Shown here: positions 50,562 to 59,400 of the stretch, in pieces
Numbering within the stretch: the first letter of the stretch is position 1
Layout of the letters: the number at the start of each line of letters is the position of its first letter
NCBI RefSeq assembly: GCF_009674565.1
Contig: NZ_WKJL01000017.1
Location: forward strand, 1-64,000
DNA: 64,000 bases
Direction of reading: 5' to 3'
DNA from: Duganella aquatilis
Lineage (GTDB): Bacteria; Pseudomonadota; Gammaproteobacteria; Burkholderiales; Burkholderiaceae_D
Position numbers and translations under genes: made by a program
Notes under the pieces: generated by a model
Database searches by the model: none
Told to the model about the DNA's origin: nothing
Seen by the model: only the letters and a program-made list of their open reading frames with translations

Positions 50562-51407
50562 ATGGAGCTTACCGAATCGTCCACACGATTGATTTTTCCA
50601 CGCAAGGCGCTGGCGTCCTGCGTGCGGGCCTACATCGTTCGCAGCACGATCGAAGCGCCGCTGCTGGAGGCGGCAGACCGCTACAATCATTTCCCCGCAA
50701 CGCCGCATTGCTCGCTGACGTTTTTCATCGAAGGCGAGGCGGAAGTGGTTGAGCCGGCGGACGTGCCCAGGGAAACGATTCGCGTGGTTTTCGGCGGCCC
50801 GCAAACGCGGCCCATGGTTACCTGCAATCCTGGGCCGGTCCGCATTCTGATGGTGATGCTGTATCCGCAGGCGCTGCATGCGCTGAGCGGCGTCGATGTG
50901 TCGGCATGGGTGGACCGCTGGGCTTCCATCGATCAGGTACTGGGCCAGGATTGGCCTGCATTGTCGGACGCGGTGCTGTCCGCCGCCAGCGATGCCGAGC
51001 GGCTGGAACTGATTGAAAACTTCCTGGAGCCGCGCTGGCAAGCCACGCGTCCGGGCGGTGCCGGCGCCATGGCCGGCGACTGGGTGCGCCATCTGGCCGC
51101 GCAAGCCGCCGATACCGCCTTCGGACGCGGTGTGCGCAACATTGAGCGCCGCATCAAGGCCCGCGCCGGACAGCCGATGCGCAAGCTGCTTGGCTTCCAG
51201 CGCGCCGAGCAATCCTTCTTTGAAGCGCGCGATGAATTCCTGGCCGGGAAAGCCGTGTGGTCCGACATCGCCGCGCGCGGCGGCTATTCCGACCAGGCCC
51301 ACTTCTGCCGCGAAGCGCGCAAGATCACCGGCCACACGCCGCTGGAACTGGCGCGCGTGCTGGCCTCCACGGATGAACGCTACTGGATTTACCGCGTCTG
51401 GACGTAA
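50562..51407 (+). CDS. AraC-family transcriptional regulator
   Basis: This 281-residue protein has an N-terminal ligand-type domain (FIEGEAEVVEPADVPRETIR, VVFGGPQTRPMVTCNPGPVR in pieces) of the kind annotated as DUF6597. A C-terminal AraC double helix-turn-helix follows (about 195-270; LLGFQRAEQSFFEARDEFL, SDIAARGGYSDQAHFCREAR, KITGHTPLELARV). ATG 50562 gives the best family start; the frame opens 36 codons earlier in the divergent promoter. Its likely target is the P450 gene across the 95-base gap. The 3' end overlaps the convergent gene by 19 bases. Confidence 0.92.
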   Translation: MELTESSTRLIFPRKALASCVRAYIVRSTIEAPLLEAADRYNHFPATPHCSLTFFIEGEAEVVEPADVPRETIRVVFGGPQTRPMVTCNPGPVRILMVMLYPQALHALSGVDVSAWVDRWASIDQVLGQDWPALSDAVLSAASDAERLELIENFLEPRWQATRPGGAGAMAGDWVRHLAAQAADTAFGRGVRNIERRIKARAGQPMRKLLGFQRAEQSFFEARDEFLAGKAVWSDIAARGGYSDQAHFCREARKITGHTPLELARVLASTDERYWIYRVWT

Positions 51408-51862
51408 GCCGCGCACGTCGCGCGCGTCATCGGAAAGTCGACGCGCTTGTTCGCACCCTTGATCGTGCCTTCGATGCTGGCGCGCAGCTTGGTCGGCGCT
51501 TCATAGCGGTAGATCACGCGCTGCGGAAAATCGTGCCCCAGGTTTTCGAACACCACCTCCGTCGCCGTCAGCGTGATGGCGGTGAAGCTGGCGCCATCCT
51601 GTCCCGATGGCTGCGCGTGGAAAATCACCGCGCCGTCGTTGGCGGTGGTGATGCGCATGAATTCATAGTTGGCCACCTTGCCGCCTTTGACGGTGCGGCT
51701 CAGGCCCATCATCGAATCGCCGACCGGCGCGGTCCATTGTTCGATGGAGCCGGCTTCGCCGCCGTCGGCAGTCCAGCAGCCGGTCAGCCACGCCAGCTGG
51801 TCGATCGGTGCGGCGTTGACGCCGGCCGACACCAGCAGCAGGGATAAAAACACATTGCGCAT
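51389..51862 (-). CDS. Secreted DUF6265-like protein
   Basis: This 157-residue protein has a signal peptide (MRNVFLSLLLVSAGVNA, mature APIDQLAWLTGCW). The mature part starts with a conserved LAWLTGCWTADGG pattern and continues with WTAPVGDSMMGLSRTV and NLGHDFPQRVIYRYE, a small lipocalin-like beta-barrel pattern of unknown function (I believe DUF6265). ATG 51862 has GAGGACC upstream; it is preferred to an ATG four codons earlier. It starts 9 bases from the stop of the GGDEF gene and so may be the distal gene of that operon. Confidence 0.82.
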   Translation of the reverse strand: MRNVFLSLLLVSAGVNAAPIDQLAWLTGCWTADGGEAGSIEQWTAPVGDSMMGLSRTVKGGKVANYEFMRITTANDGAVIFHAQPSGQDGASFTAITLTATEVVFENLGHDFPQRVIYRYEAPTKLRASIEGTIKGANKRVDFPMTRATCAAYVQTR

Positions 51863-51870
51863 AGCGGTCC

Positions 51871-52812
51871 TCACGCGGGTAGCATTGAAGCGATCAGGTT
51901 GCGGCCATTGCGCTTGGCCTGGTACAGCGCGCGGTCGGCGGCGCCGATCAGCACATCGATCTCCACCGGCGCGTCGCTGCGTTGCGTGGCGATGCCGATG
52001 CTGACCGTGACCAGTTGCGACGCATCCGTATTGCGTTCATGTGGAATCGCCAGCTCCTGCGCCCGCGCGCGGATCGTCTCCGCCATCAGCATCGCCTGCT
52101 CGGCGTCGGTCTCCGGCAGGATCATGGCGAATTCCTCGCCGCCGTAGCGCGCCATCAGGTCGCAGGGACGCTTCAGCATGTCCGCCAGCGCCGCCGCCAC
52201 CTGGATCAGGCACTGGTCGCCTTTCTGGTGGCCGTAATGGTCGTTGTAGGCCTTGAAGTGGTCGATGTCGATCATCAGCAGCGACAGCGGCGTGCCGCTG
52301 CGCTTGGCGCGCCGGTGTTCCTTCTCCATCGCCACGTCGAAGTGGCGGCGGTTGGCGATGCCGGTCAGGCCGTCGGCAAAGGTCTGCGAGCGCAGCACCA
52401 TGGCCTGCTCGCGCAGCAGCTTCTCGCGCGTGACGGCGATGCTGACATCGCTGACCTGGATCAGGCAATGGCGCGGCGCGTTGTCCACCGCGATCGGCGT
52501 CACCTCCACCGCCTGCTGGATGCGCTCGTCGCGCACAAACAGCGCAAACGGCGCCTTGTTCAAGGTCTGCGACAGCAGCGATGGGAAGTTGTTGTACAGC
52601 GCGTGTTGAATGGCCGCGTCCACCCGGCCGCCGCGCAGGTCGGGACACACGTCGAAAAAGTCGCGGCCCAGCACCTGCTCGTGCGACAGGCCGGAATGCT
52701 TGACCATCCAGCTGTTCCACAACACGACGCGGCGTTCGCTATCGAGCACGATGGCGCCCAGGCTCACCGCGCAAAACACACTCTCCAACAAGGGCAGACG
52801 CAATGAACTCAT
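51871..52812 (-). CDS. PAS-GGDEF diguanylate cyclase
   Basis: This 313-residue protein has an N-terminal PAS-like fold (about 8-125; GAIVLDSERRVVLWNSWMVK, LGRDFFDVCPDLRGG) and a C-terminal GGDEF domain (about 150-310; TFADGLTGIANRRHFDVAME, IDIDHFKAYNDHYGHQKGD). The active-site loop is YGGEEF, and RPCD lies five residues before it, so the inhibitory I-site is intact. It likely makes cyclic di-GMP under control of the PAS signal. Its ATG overlaps the CheC stop by four bases (ATGA), placing it as third gene of a receiver - CheC - cyclase operon. Confidence 0.94.
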   Translation of the reverse strand: MSSLRLPLLESVFCAVSLGAIVLDSERRVVLWNSWMVKHSGLSHEQVLGRDFFDVCPDLRGGRVDAAIQHALYNNFPSLLSQTLNKAPFALFVRDERIQQAVEVTPIAVDNAPRHCLIQVSDVSIAVTREKLLREQAMVLRSQTFADGLTGIANRRHFDVAMEKEHRRAKRSGTPLSLLMIDIDHFKAYNDHYGHQKGDQCLIQVAAALADMLKRPCDLMARYGGEEFAMILPETDAEQAMLMAETIRARAQELAIPHERNTDASQLVTVSIGIATQRSDAPVEIDVLIGAADRALYQAKRNGRNLIASMLPA

Positions 52813-53441
52813 GATTGGCCTATTGCGCGCGTGATGTAGAGATTGATCTGGTCCTTCAGGTCGTGCAGCGCCGAGATGGCGAGCACGAAGGCGACGTAGC
52901 CGTGGATCTGGTGCTTCTCCAGTACGAAGTCGATGTGCAGCATCAGCACCACGGTATCGGCCTGGCTGCTGCCGGCGGTGGCGGTGAGGATTTCGTCGCT
53001 GGTGCCCACATGGTACTGCGGCAGCGAGCCATGCAGCTCGCGCTGGAAGATGTTCGCCAGCGTGCCGACGCAAGAGTTGAGCATGATGTTGCCGATCTCG
53101 CACATGGCTTCCTGCTCCATCTCGGTCAGTTCCTTCAGCGGCACCGCTTCGCCCACCATCAGGCGCACGATCTCCAGGCTTTTATCTTCGGGGAACATGA
53201 GAATGGCTTCTGTCTCGAAGGCGCCGGCATAGTGCTGGCTGACGCCGCAGATGCGCTCCGGCACAGCTTCGCCCGCGCCCAGCAGCCGCGCCGCCTCGGC
53301 CCGCGCGATGAAGCTGATCGACGGCACCGACATGCGCACCGCTTCGTTGACGATGGCGCTCATCGAGGCGGCCGCGTGGCCGACGCCGATGTTGAAGATC
53401 TCGATCAGCGCATCGTTTTCCAGTTCGGAGAGCTGGAACAT
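52809..53441 (-). CDS. CheC-like phosphatase
   Basis: This 210-residue protein has two copies of the CheC/CheX/FliY active-site pattern. The first is D-x3-E-x2-N followed by exactly 22 residues and a Pro (DALIEIFN near residue 10). The second is E-x3-E-x2-N-x22-P (EAMCEIGN near residue 115). In the known family these residues hydrolyse the phosphate of CheY-type receivers. Because a receiver protein is encoded 2 bases upstream, that receiver is the obvious substrate. The downstream overlap with a diguanylate cyclase suggests the module links chemotaxis-style phosphorylation to cyclic di-GMP. CheC is less common in proteobacteria than CheZ. Confidence 0.9.
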   Translation of the reverse strand: MFQLSELENDALIEIFNIGVGHAAASMSAIVNEAVRMSVPSISFIARAEAARLLGAGEAVPERICGVSQHYAGAFETEAILMFPEDKSLEIVRLMVGEAVPLKELTEMEQEAMCEIGNIMLNSCVGTLANIFQRELHGSLPQYHVGTSDEILTATAGSSQADTVVLMLHIDFVLEKHQIHGYVAFVLAISALHDLKDQINLYITRAIGQS

Positions 53442-53443
53442 GA

Positions 53444-53815
53444 TTACGCCGCTTTCAGCGTGGCCAGCAGCTGGGCGATACGCGCCTCGGTGATCGGCTT
53501 TTCCATAAAGCCGATGCCCATCGCGTTCGCGCGTTCGCGCGTGGCCGTTTGCACGTTGGCGGTCAGCAGCGAGATCGGCACGGCGGGGAATTCATGGCGC
53601 AGTTGTTCGGCGGCGGCGATGCCGCCCATGCCGGGCATGTTGACGTCCATCAGGATCAGGTCCGGCGTGGCGGTGCGCGCCTTGAGCAGCGATTCCTCCC
53701 CGGTGCCGGCTTCCTCGATGATCCAGTCGGCATGCAGGCTGGCGATGTACTGGCGCGCCATCATGCGTGAGACGCGGCTGTCGTCGACAATCAGGACGGT
53801 TTTCGTGCTTGTCAT
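53444..53815 (-). CDS. Single-domain response regulator (CheY-like)
   Basis: This 123-residue receiver protein has VLIVDDSRVSRMM with the acidic pair, the phospho-acceptor Asp in LILMDVNMPGMGG, the switch Thr in ISLLTANVQ and the conserved Lys in FMEKPITE. There is no output domain. GGGGAAGAG lies before ATG 53815. It begins an operon with the CheC-like phosphatase (2-base gap) and the PAS-GGDEF cyclase. The nearest paralogous receiver in this window (36572-36970) accompanies a KaiC-like ATPase instead. The cognate kinase is not nearby. Confidence 0.92.
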   Translation of the reverse strand: MTSTKTVLIVDDSRVSRMMARQYIASLHADWIIEEAGTGEESLLKARTATPDLILMDVNMPGMGGIAAAEQLRHEFPAVPISLLTANVQTATRERANAMGIGFMEKPITEARIAQLLATLKAA

Positions 53816-53941
53816 GTCTCTTCCCCGGCGGTCTTTTTTTTATACTACTGCGTTGCAACCATTCTCGCATATCCCATGGCCTTCCTGACCACAGGTGTTG
53901 CTTTAGTTGTACGCTATTTGAGCGGTATTGTCTGTGCGCAA

Positions 53942-53970
53942 TTTTTAGGCAAAAAGCGCGGTGGTAAAAT
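53942..53970 (+). promoter_or_regulatory. Predicted rpiA promoter
   Basis: TTTTTA and TAAAAT are separated by 17 bases. The -10 box is good and the -35 weak. The transcript would start about 30 bases before the rpiA ATG. Confidence 0.45.
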
Positions 53971-54007
53971 AGCGGGATTCGATTTCCCCATCTCTTAAGT
54001 ATTTATC

Positions 54008-54685
54008 ATGACCCAAGACGAACTGAAACAAGCTGTAGCCCGTACCGCCATCGATTACGTGGTGAAAAACCAGATCATCGGCGTCGGCACCGGCTCCACC
54101 GCCAACTTCTTCATCGATGAACTGGCCAAGATCAAGGGCGACATCAAGGGTGCCGTGGCGTCGTCGGAAGCCACCGCCGCCCGCCTGCGCGGCCACGGCA
54201 TCGAGGTGTTCGACCTGAACGATGTGCCGGAAATCGCGGTGTATATCGATGGTGCTGATGAAATTGATAACAGCGGCGCGATGATCAAGGGCGGCGGCGC
54301 CGCCTTGACCCGTGAAAAAATCGTGGCCTCGGTGGCCAAGCAGTTCGTTTGTATCGCTGACGGTTCCAAGCTGGTCGAGGTGATGGGCAAGTTCCCGCTG
54401 CCGGTGGAAGTGATTCCGATGGCGCGCGCGTCGGTGGCGCGCGAGCTGGCCAAGCTGGGCGGCACGCCCAAGCTGCGCCTGAAGCCGGGTACGGAGGAAG
54501 CGTTTGTGACCGATAACGGCGGTTATCTGCTGGATGTGTCGGGCTTGTCGATTACCGAGCCGAAGGCGCTGGAGGCGCAGATCAATCAGATCGTGGGCGT
54601 GATTGCGGTGGGCTTGTTTGCTGCGCGGGGGGCGAATGTGTGCCTGTTAGGTACCGCTGAGGGCGTGAAGACGCTGAAGTTTTAA
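54008..54685 (+). CDS. rpiA: Ribose-5-phosphate isomerase A
   Basis: RpiA interconverts ribose-5-phosphate and ribulose-5-phosphate in the pentose-phosphate pathway. The 225-residue protein has GVGTGSTANFFIDELAKI, the catalytic YIDGADEID loop, and IKGGGAALTREKIVAS. Length and start (TQDELKQAVARTAIDYV) are standard. It complements tal and zwf in this window. Its stop codon (54683-54685) is immediately followed by repeat copy C, which could serve as a terminator in the absence of another one. Confidence 0.98.
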   Translation: MTQDELKQAVARTAIDYVVKNQIIGVGTGSTANFFIDELAKIKGDIKGAVASSEATAARLRGHGIEVFDLNDVPEIAVYIDGADEIDNSGAMIKGGGAALTREKIVASVAKQFVCIADGSKLVEVMGKFPLPVEVIPMARASVARELAKLGGTPKLRLKPGTEEAFVTDNGGYLLDVSGLSITEPKALEAQINQIVGVIAVGLFAARGANVCLLGTAEGVKTLKF

Positions 54686-54767
54686 CCCGCACTGCCAGGT
54701 GGGGTCTGACCCTGCGGGTCAGACCCCTAAGCGACGGAGCTTGCTCTGTCACTAAAGCGTGCGGGGT
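54685..54767. repeat. Palindromic repeat, copy C, directly behind rpiA
   Basis: The core is a perfect inverted repeat with 12-bp arms (GGGGTCTGACCC, loop TGC, GGGTCAGACCCC; 54701-54727). Outer ends are ACCCGCA at the left and TGCGGGGT at the right. A second hairpin with one wobble (54733-54740 with 54743-54750) lies in the right flank. The left flank matches the right flank of copy A in reverse. It fills the gap between rpiA and the convergent iron-trafficking gene. Confidence 0.85.
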
Positions 54768-54776
54768 AGGGCGTGC

Positions 54777-55049
54777 TTAGGCCGTTGGCGGCACGTAACC
54801 CTGCGCGGCATCGGCGCCATCGCCGAAGAAGTGCTTTTCCATCTGCGTCGCCAGGTATTTGCGGGCGCGCTGGTCGGCCAGGTTCAGGCGGTTTTCGTTG
54901 ACCAGCATGGTCTGGTGCTTGAGCCAGGCGGCCCAGGCTTCTTTCGAAACCGACTCGTAGATCTTCTTACCCAGTTCACCCGGATACGGCGGGAAGTCCA
55001 AGCCCTCGGCTTCCTTGTTGAGTTTAATGCATTGAACGGTGCGGGCCAT
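54777..55049 (-). CDS. Fe(2+)-trafficking protein (YggX family)
   Basis: This 90-residue protein belongs to the YggX family, thought to protect iron-sulfur clusters and buffer Fe(II). It starts ARTVQCIKLNKEAEGLDFPP, with the conserved Cys at position 7, and continues with YPGELGKKIYESVSKEAWAA and HQTMLVNENRLNLADQRARK. Length is normal. AGGAG lies before ATG 55049. It is 36 bases downstream of argA on the same strand, so they may share a transcript. Confidence 0.96.
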   Translation of the reverse strand: MARTVQCIKLNKEAEGLDFPPYPGELGKKIYESVSKEAWAAWLKHQTMLVNENRLNLADQRARKYLATQMEKHFFGDGADAAQGYVPPTA

Positions 55050-55085
55050 GTGGGTTGCTCCTAAAGCTTGTGTAGAAAAACGAGA

Positions 55086-56396
55086 TTATAAGGTTTTAAT
55101 CAGAACCTGGGATTTGCGCTGCCAGTTATACATGCGCTGACGGTCCTTCGGCAGCGCATCGACGGTGGCCGGCGCGAAGCCGCGTTTGATGAACCAGTGC
55201 GCGGTGCGCGTGGTCAGCACGAACAGTTTGTTCACGCCGAGCGCGCGGGCGCGGTTTTCCATGTGCTTGAGGATGCGGTCGCCGTCGCCCTGGCCCTGGA
55301 CGTCGGGGTTGACGGTCAGGCATGCCATTTCGGCCATTTTCTGTTCCGGGAACGGATACAGCGCCGCACAGCCGAAGATCACGCCATCGTGCTCGATGAC
55401 CGAGAACATTTCGATTTCGCGTTCGATCAGTTCGCGGCCGCGCTTGACCAGCGTGCCGTCGGCTTCCAGCGGTTCGATCAGCTTGATAATCCCGCCAACG
55501 TCCTCAATTGTGGCGGTGCGCAGCGATTCCAGGTTCTCGTGCGAGATCATGGTGCCCACGCCATCGTGGGTGAACAGTTCCAGCAGCGCCGAGCCGTCCA
55601 TGTTGAACGAGACGATGTGCGAGCGCTCCACGCCGTTGTCGCAGGCCTTGATGCAGTGCTTCAGGTAGAAGGCGGTGGCGTCGGGCAGGAAGCCCGCCTG
55701 CAGCACTGCTTCCGCCTGGTGCGACGACAGTTCGCGGATTTCGGTGCCGCCGGCGTCGGTCATCATCTCGGTTTCGGTGATGAAGATCAGCTTGTCGGCG
55801 TGCAGGGCGATGGCGGTGGAGCAGGCCACGTCTTCCATGGTCAGGTTGAACGCCTCGCCGGTCGGCGAGAAGCCCAGCGGCGACAGCAGCACCAGGCCGT
55901 CCGAACCGAGGATGGAGTGGATGGTCTCGGCGTCGACCTTGCGGGTGACGCCGGTCAGTTCCAGGTCCACGCCATCGATCACGCCGAGCGGCTTGGCGGT
56001 GATGAAGTTGCCAGAAATGATACGGATGGCCGCGTTGGACATCGGCGTGTTCGGCAAGCCCTGGCTGAACGCGGCCTCGATGTCGAGGCGCAGTTCGCCG
56101 GCGGCTTCCTTGGCACACTCCATGGCGGCGGTGTCGGTGATGCGCACGCCGTTGTGGAAGCGGCCTTCGACGTTACGCAGGGCCAGTTGTTCTGCCACCT
56201 GCGGCCGCGAGCCGTAGATGACGGTAACGTTGATATCGAGCGCGTGCAGCAGCGAGAGGTCGTGGGCCAGCACCGGCAGGGCGCCGGCGGCCACCAGTTC
56301 ACCAGGGAAGGCAACCACGAAGGTCTTGCCGCGGAAGGCGTGGATGTATGGCGCGACGGAACGCAGCCATTGGACGAATTGGGTAGGGTTTTCCAT
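55086..56396 (-). CDS. argA: N-acetylglutamate synthase (amino-acid N-acetyltransferase)
   Basis: ArgA acetylates glutamate with acetyl-CoA, the first step of arginine synthesis, and is normally feedback-inhibited by arginine. The 436-residue protein has an amino-acid kinase-like N-terminal domain (about 1-280; TFVVAFPGELVAAGALPVLA, ITDTAAMECAKEAAGEL) and a C-terminal GNAT domain (about 290-430; CLTVNPDVQGQGDGDRILKH, FVLTTRTAHWFIKRGF). ATG 56396 is chosen because a consensus TATAAT lies seven bases before it; the frame extends 25 codons upstream and contains another ATG at 56405. hrpA is divergent with 55 bases between starts. Confidence 0.96.
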   Translation of the reverse strand: MENPTQFVQWLRSVAPYIHAFRGKTFVVAFPGELVAAGALPVLAHDLSLLHALDINVTVIYGSRPQVAEQLALRNVEGRFHNGVRITDTAAMECAKEAAGELRLDIEAAFSQGLPNTPMSNAAIRIISGNFITAKPLGVIDGVDLELTGVTRKVDAETIHSILGSDGLVLLSPLGFSPTGEAFNLTMEDVACSTAIALHADKLIFITETEMMTDAGGTEIRELSSHQAEAVLQAGFLPDATAFYLKHCIKACDNGVERSHIVSFNMDGSALLELFTHDGVGTMISHENLESLRTATIEDVGGIIKLIEPLEADGTLVKRGRELIEREIEMFSVIEHDGVIFGCAALYPFPEQKMAEMACLTVNPDVQGQGDGDRILKHMENRARALGVNKLFVLTTRTAHWFIKRGFAPATVDALPKDRQRMYNWQRKSQVLIKTL

Positions 56397-56409
56397 TAGC
56401 CGCATTATA
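56397..56409 (-). promoter_or_regulatory. Consensus -10 box placed for a leaderless argA transcript
   Basis: On the minus strand a perfect TATAAT is followed by seven bases and then the argA ATG at 56396. Transcription would begin at or next to the A of the start codon. No ribosome site is visible in between. Confidence 0.5.
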
Positions 56410-56451
56410 ATTCGGTGCGCGACGTCCGCGCCAAAACCTTTGTAAAAAACA

Positions 56452-59400
56452 ATGTCAGAAGCCAGCAACAAGCCAAAAAGTCAGCCTAGCCGTCCGCAAA
56501 ACGCTACTCCTCGCCCGCCGCAAGCGCAGAATGCCCGCTCCGGGCAGAAGCCGCCGCGTCCACGTCTGACGCCGGAGCAGCTGGCGGCGCGCGAGGCCGA
56601 GCGCAATTTCCGCAATCCGCTGCCGCCAATTACGTATCCGGAAGACCTGCCGGTGTCCGGCCGCCGCGAGGAAATCGCCGAGGCGCTGCGCAACCACCAG
56701 GTCATCATCGTCTCGGGCGAAACCGGCTCGGGCAAGACCACGCAGCTGCCGAAGATCTGCCTGGAGTTGGGACGCGGCCAGAAAGGCCTGATCGGCCACA
56801 CGCAGCCGCGCCGTATCGCGGCCTCGTCGACCGCCAAGCGCATCGCCGTGGAACTGGGCTCGCCGCTGGGCGAACACGTGGGCTTCAAGGTGCGCTTTGC
56901 CGACACGCTGCAAAAGGGCGCGTCGATCAAGCTGATGACCGACGGTATCCTGCTGACCGAAACCCAGAGCGATCCGCTGCTCAAGGGCTATGACACCATC
57001 ATCATCGATGAAGCGCACGAGCGCAGCCTGAACATCGACTTCCTGCTCGGCTACCTGAAACAGCTGCTGCCGCGTCGCCCGGACCTGAAGGTCATCATCA
57101 CCTCGGCGACCATCGATGCCGACCGCTTCGCGCGCCACTTCGGCACGCCGGAGAAACCGGCGCCGGTGATTGAAGTCTCCGGCCGCCTGTACAAGGTGGA
57201 GGTGCGCTATCGCCCGATCGAAAGCGACGTGGTCAATCCGGCCGTCGCCAACGCCGAAGGCAAGGGGGCGCGCACCGCCGCCGCGCGCGAAAAACGCGAC
57301 CTGATGGACGCCGTGATCGACGGCGTCGATGAAGTGGCGCGCATTGGCTCGGGCGACATCCTGGTGTTCCTGCCGGGCGAACGCGAAATCCGCGACGCCG
57401 CCGAGGCGCTGCGCAAGCACCATCCGCCGCACGTGGAAATCCTGCCGCTGTTCGCCCGCCTGTCGGCCGAAGAGCAGGAGCGCGTGTTCAAGACCACCAA
57501 CGCGCGCCGCATCGTCCTGTCCACCAACGTGGCCGAGACCTCGCTGACCGTGCCGGGCATCCGCTACGTGGTGGACGCCGGCCTGGCGCGGGTAAAGCGC
57601 TACAGCTATCGCAACAAGGTCGAACAGCTGCAGATCGAGCCGATCGCGCAATCGGCCGCCAACCAGCGCGCCGGCCGCTGCGGCCGTGTGGCCGATGGCG
57701 TCTGTATCCGCCTGTACGACGAGCAGGATTTCATCCAGCGGCCGAAGTTCACCGAACCGGAGATTCTGCGTTCGTCGCTGGCCTCCGTCATCCTGCGCAT
57801 GAAAACGCTGCACCTGGCGGACGTGGAGACCTTCCCGTTCATCGAACCGCCGCTGGCGCGCGCGATTGCGGACGGCTACCAGCTGCTGCAGGAACTGGGC
57901 GCGGTCGATGAATACAATCAGATCACGCCATTGGGCGCCAAGCTGGCCAAGCTGCCGCTGGACCCGCGCGTCGGCCGCATGATCCTGGCTGCGCTGGACA
58001 ACGTCTGCCTGAACGAAGTGCTGATCATCGCTTCCGCCTTGTCGGTGCAGGACCCGCGCGACCGGCCGATGGAGCACCAGCAGGCCGCCGACGAAGCGCA
58101 CAAGAAGTTCGCCGACGAGAAATCCGAATTCCTCAGCTATCTGAAAATCTGGCGCTGGTTCGAAAACGCGATTGAGCACAAGAAGACCAACCGCCAGTTG
58201 CAGGACAACTGCCGCACCAACTTCCTGTCGCAACTGCGCCTGCGCGAGTGGCGCGACGTGCATTCGCAGCTGCTGACGATCGTCAAAGAGCAGGGCTGGC
58301 GTCTGAACGAAGCGCCGGCCACGTATGAAAACCTGCACATGGCGCTGTTGACTGGCTTGCTGGGCAACGTCGGCTTCAAGCAGGAAGACGATCCGGGCTT
58401 CCTCGGCGCGCGCGGCATCAAGTTCAATATCTGGCCGGGTTCTTCGCTGAGCAAGAAGCCGGGCAAGTGGATCATGGCGGCGGAGCTGGTGGACACCACG
58501 CGCCTGTACGCGCGCTGCATCGCGCAGATCCAGCCGGAGTGGCTGGAAAAGGTCGGCGGCCACCTGCTGAAAAAATCGTGGGGCGAGCCGCGCTGGGAAA
58601 AACGTTCGGCGCAGGTCACCGCCTCCGAACGCGCCACCTTGTACGGCCTGGTGGTGTACAGCCAGCGCCGCATCAACTACGGCTTGTTCAATCCGGCCGA
58701 AGCGCGCGAAATCTTCATCCGCGATGCGCTGGTTGGTGGCGACTACGACACGCGCGCGCCGTTCTTTGCGCACAACCACAAGCTGATTAAAGAGATCGAG
58801 AACCTCGAACACAAGTCGCGCCGCCAGGACGTGCTGGTGGACGATGAGCTGATCGCCGCCTTCTACGACAAGCTGCTGCCGGCCGACGTGGTCAACGGCG
58901 CGGGCTTCGAGAAGTGGCACAAGGATGTGGCGGCGCAGGAGCCGAAGCTGCTGTTCCTGAACCGCGATGAGCTGATGCGCCACGAAGCGGCCGGCGTCAC
59001 CACCGATTTGTTCCCGAAGAAGATGAACGTCTCCGGCCTGGAGCTGGCGCTGACTTATCACTTCGAGCCGGGCAGCGTGCGCGATGGCGTGACGCTGGCG
59101 GTGCCGCTGTATGCGCTGAACCAGCTGTCGCGCGAGCGCTGCGAATGGCTGGTGCCGGGCATGCTGAAGGAGAAGGTGCATCTGTTGCTGAAGTCCCTGC
59201 CGCAGAAGCTGCGCCGTCATTGTGTGCCGCTGCCGGAGTATGCGGCCAGGTTCTGCGAGCGCGTGGAGGAGAAGCACGCCTTCGGCCGTGGTGAGCTGAT
59301 CGATGCGATCATCGCCGATATCCGCAAGGAGATCACGGTGACGCCGCTGACCACCGACTTCAAGCCGGAGACGCTGCCTGCGCACCACTTCATGAACTTC

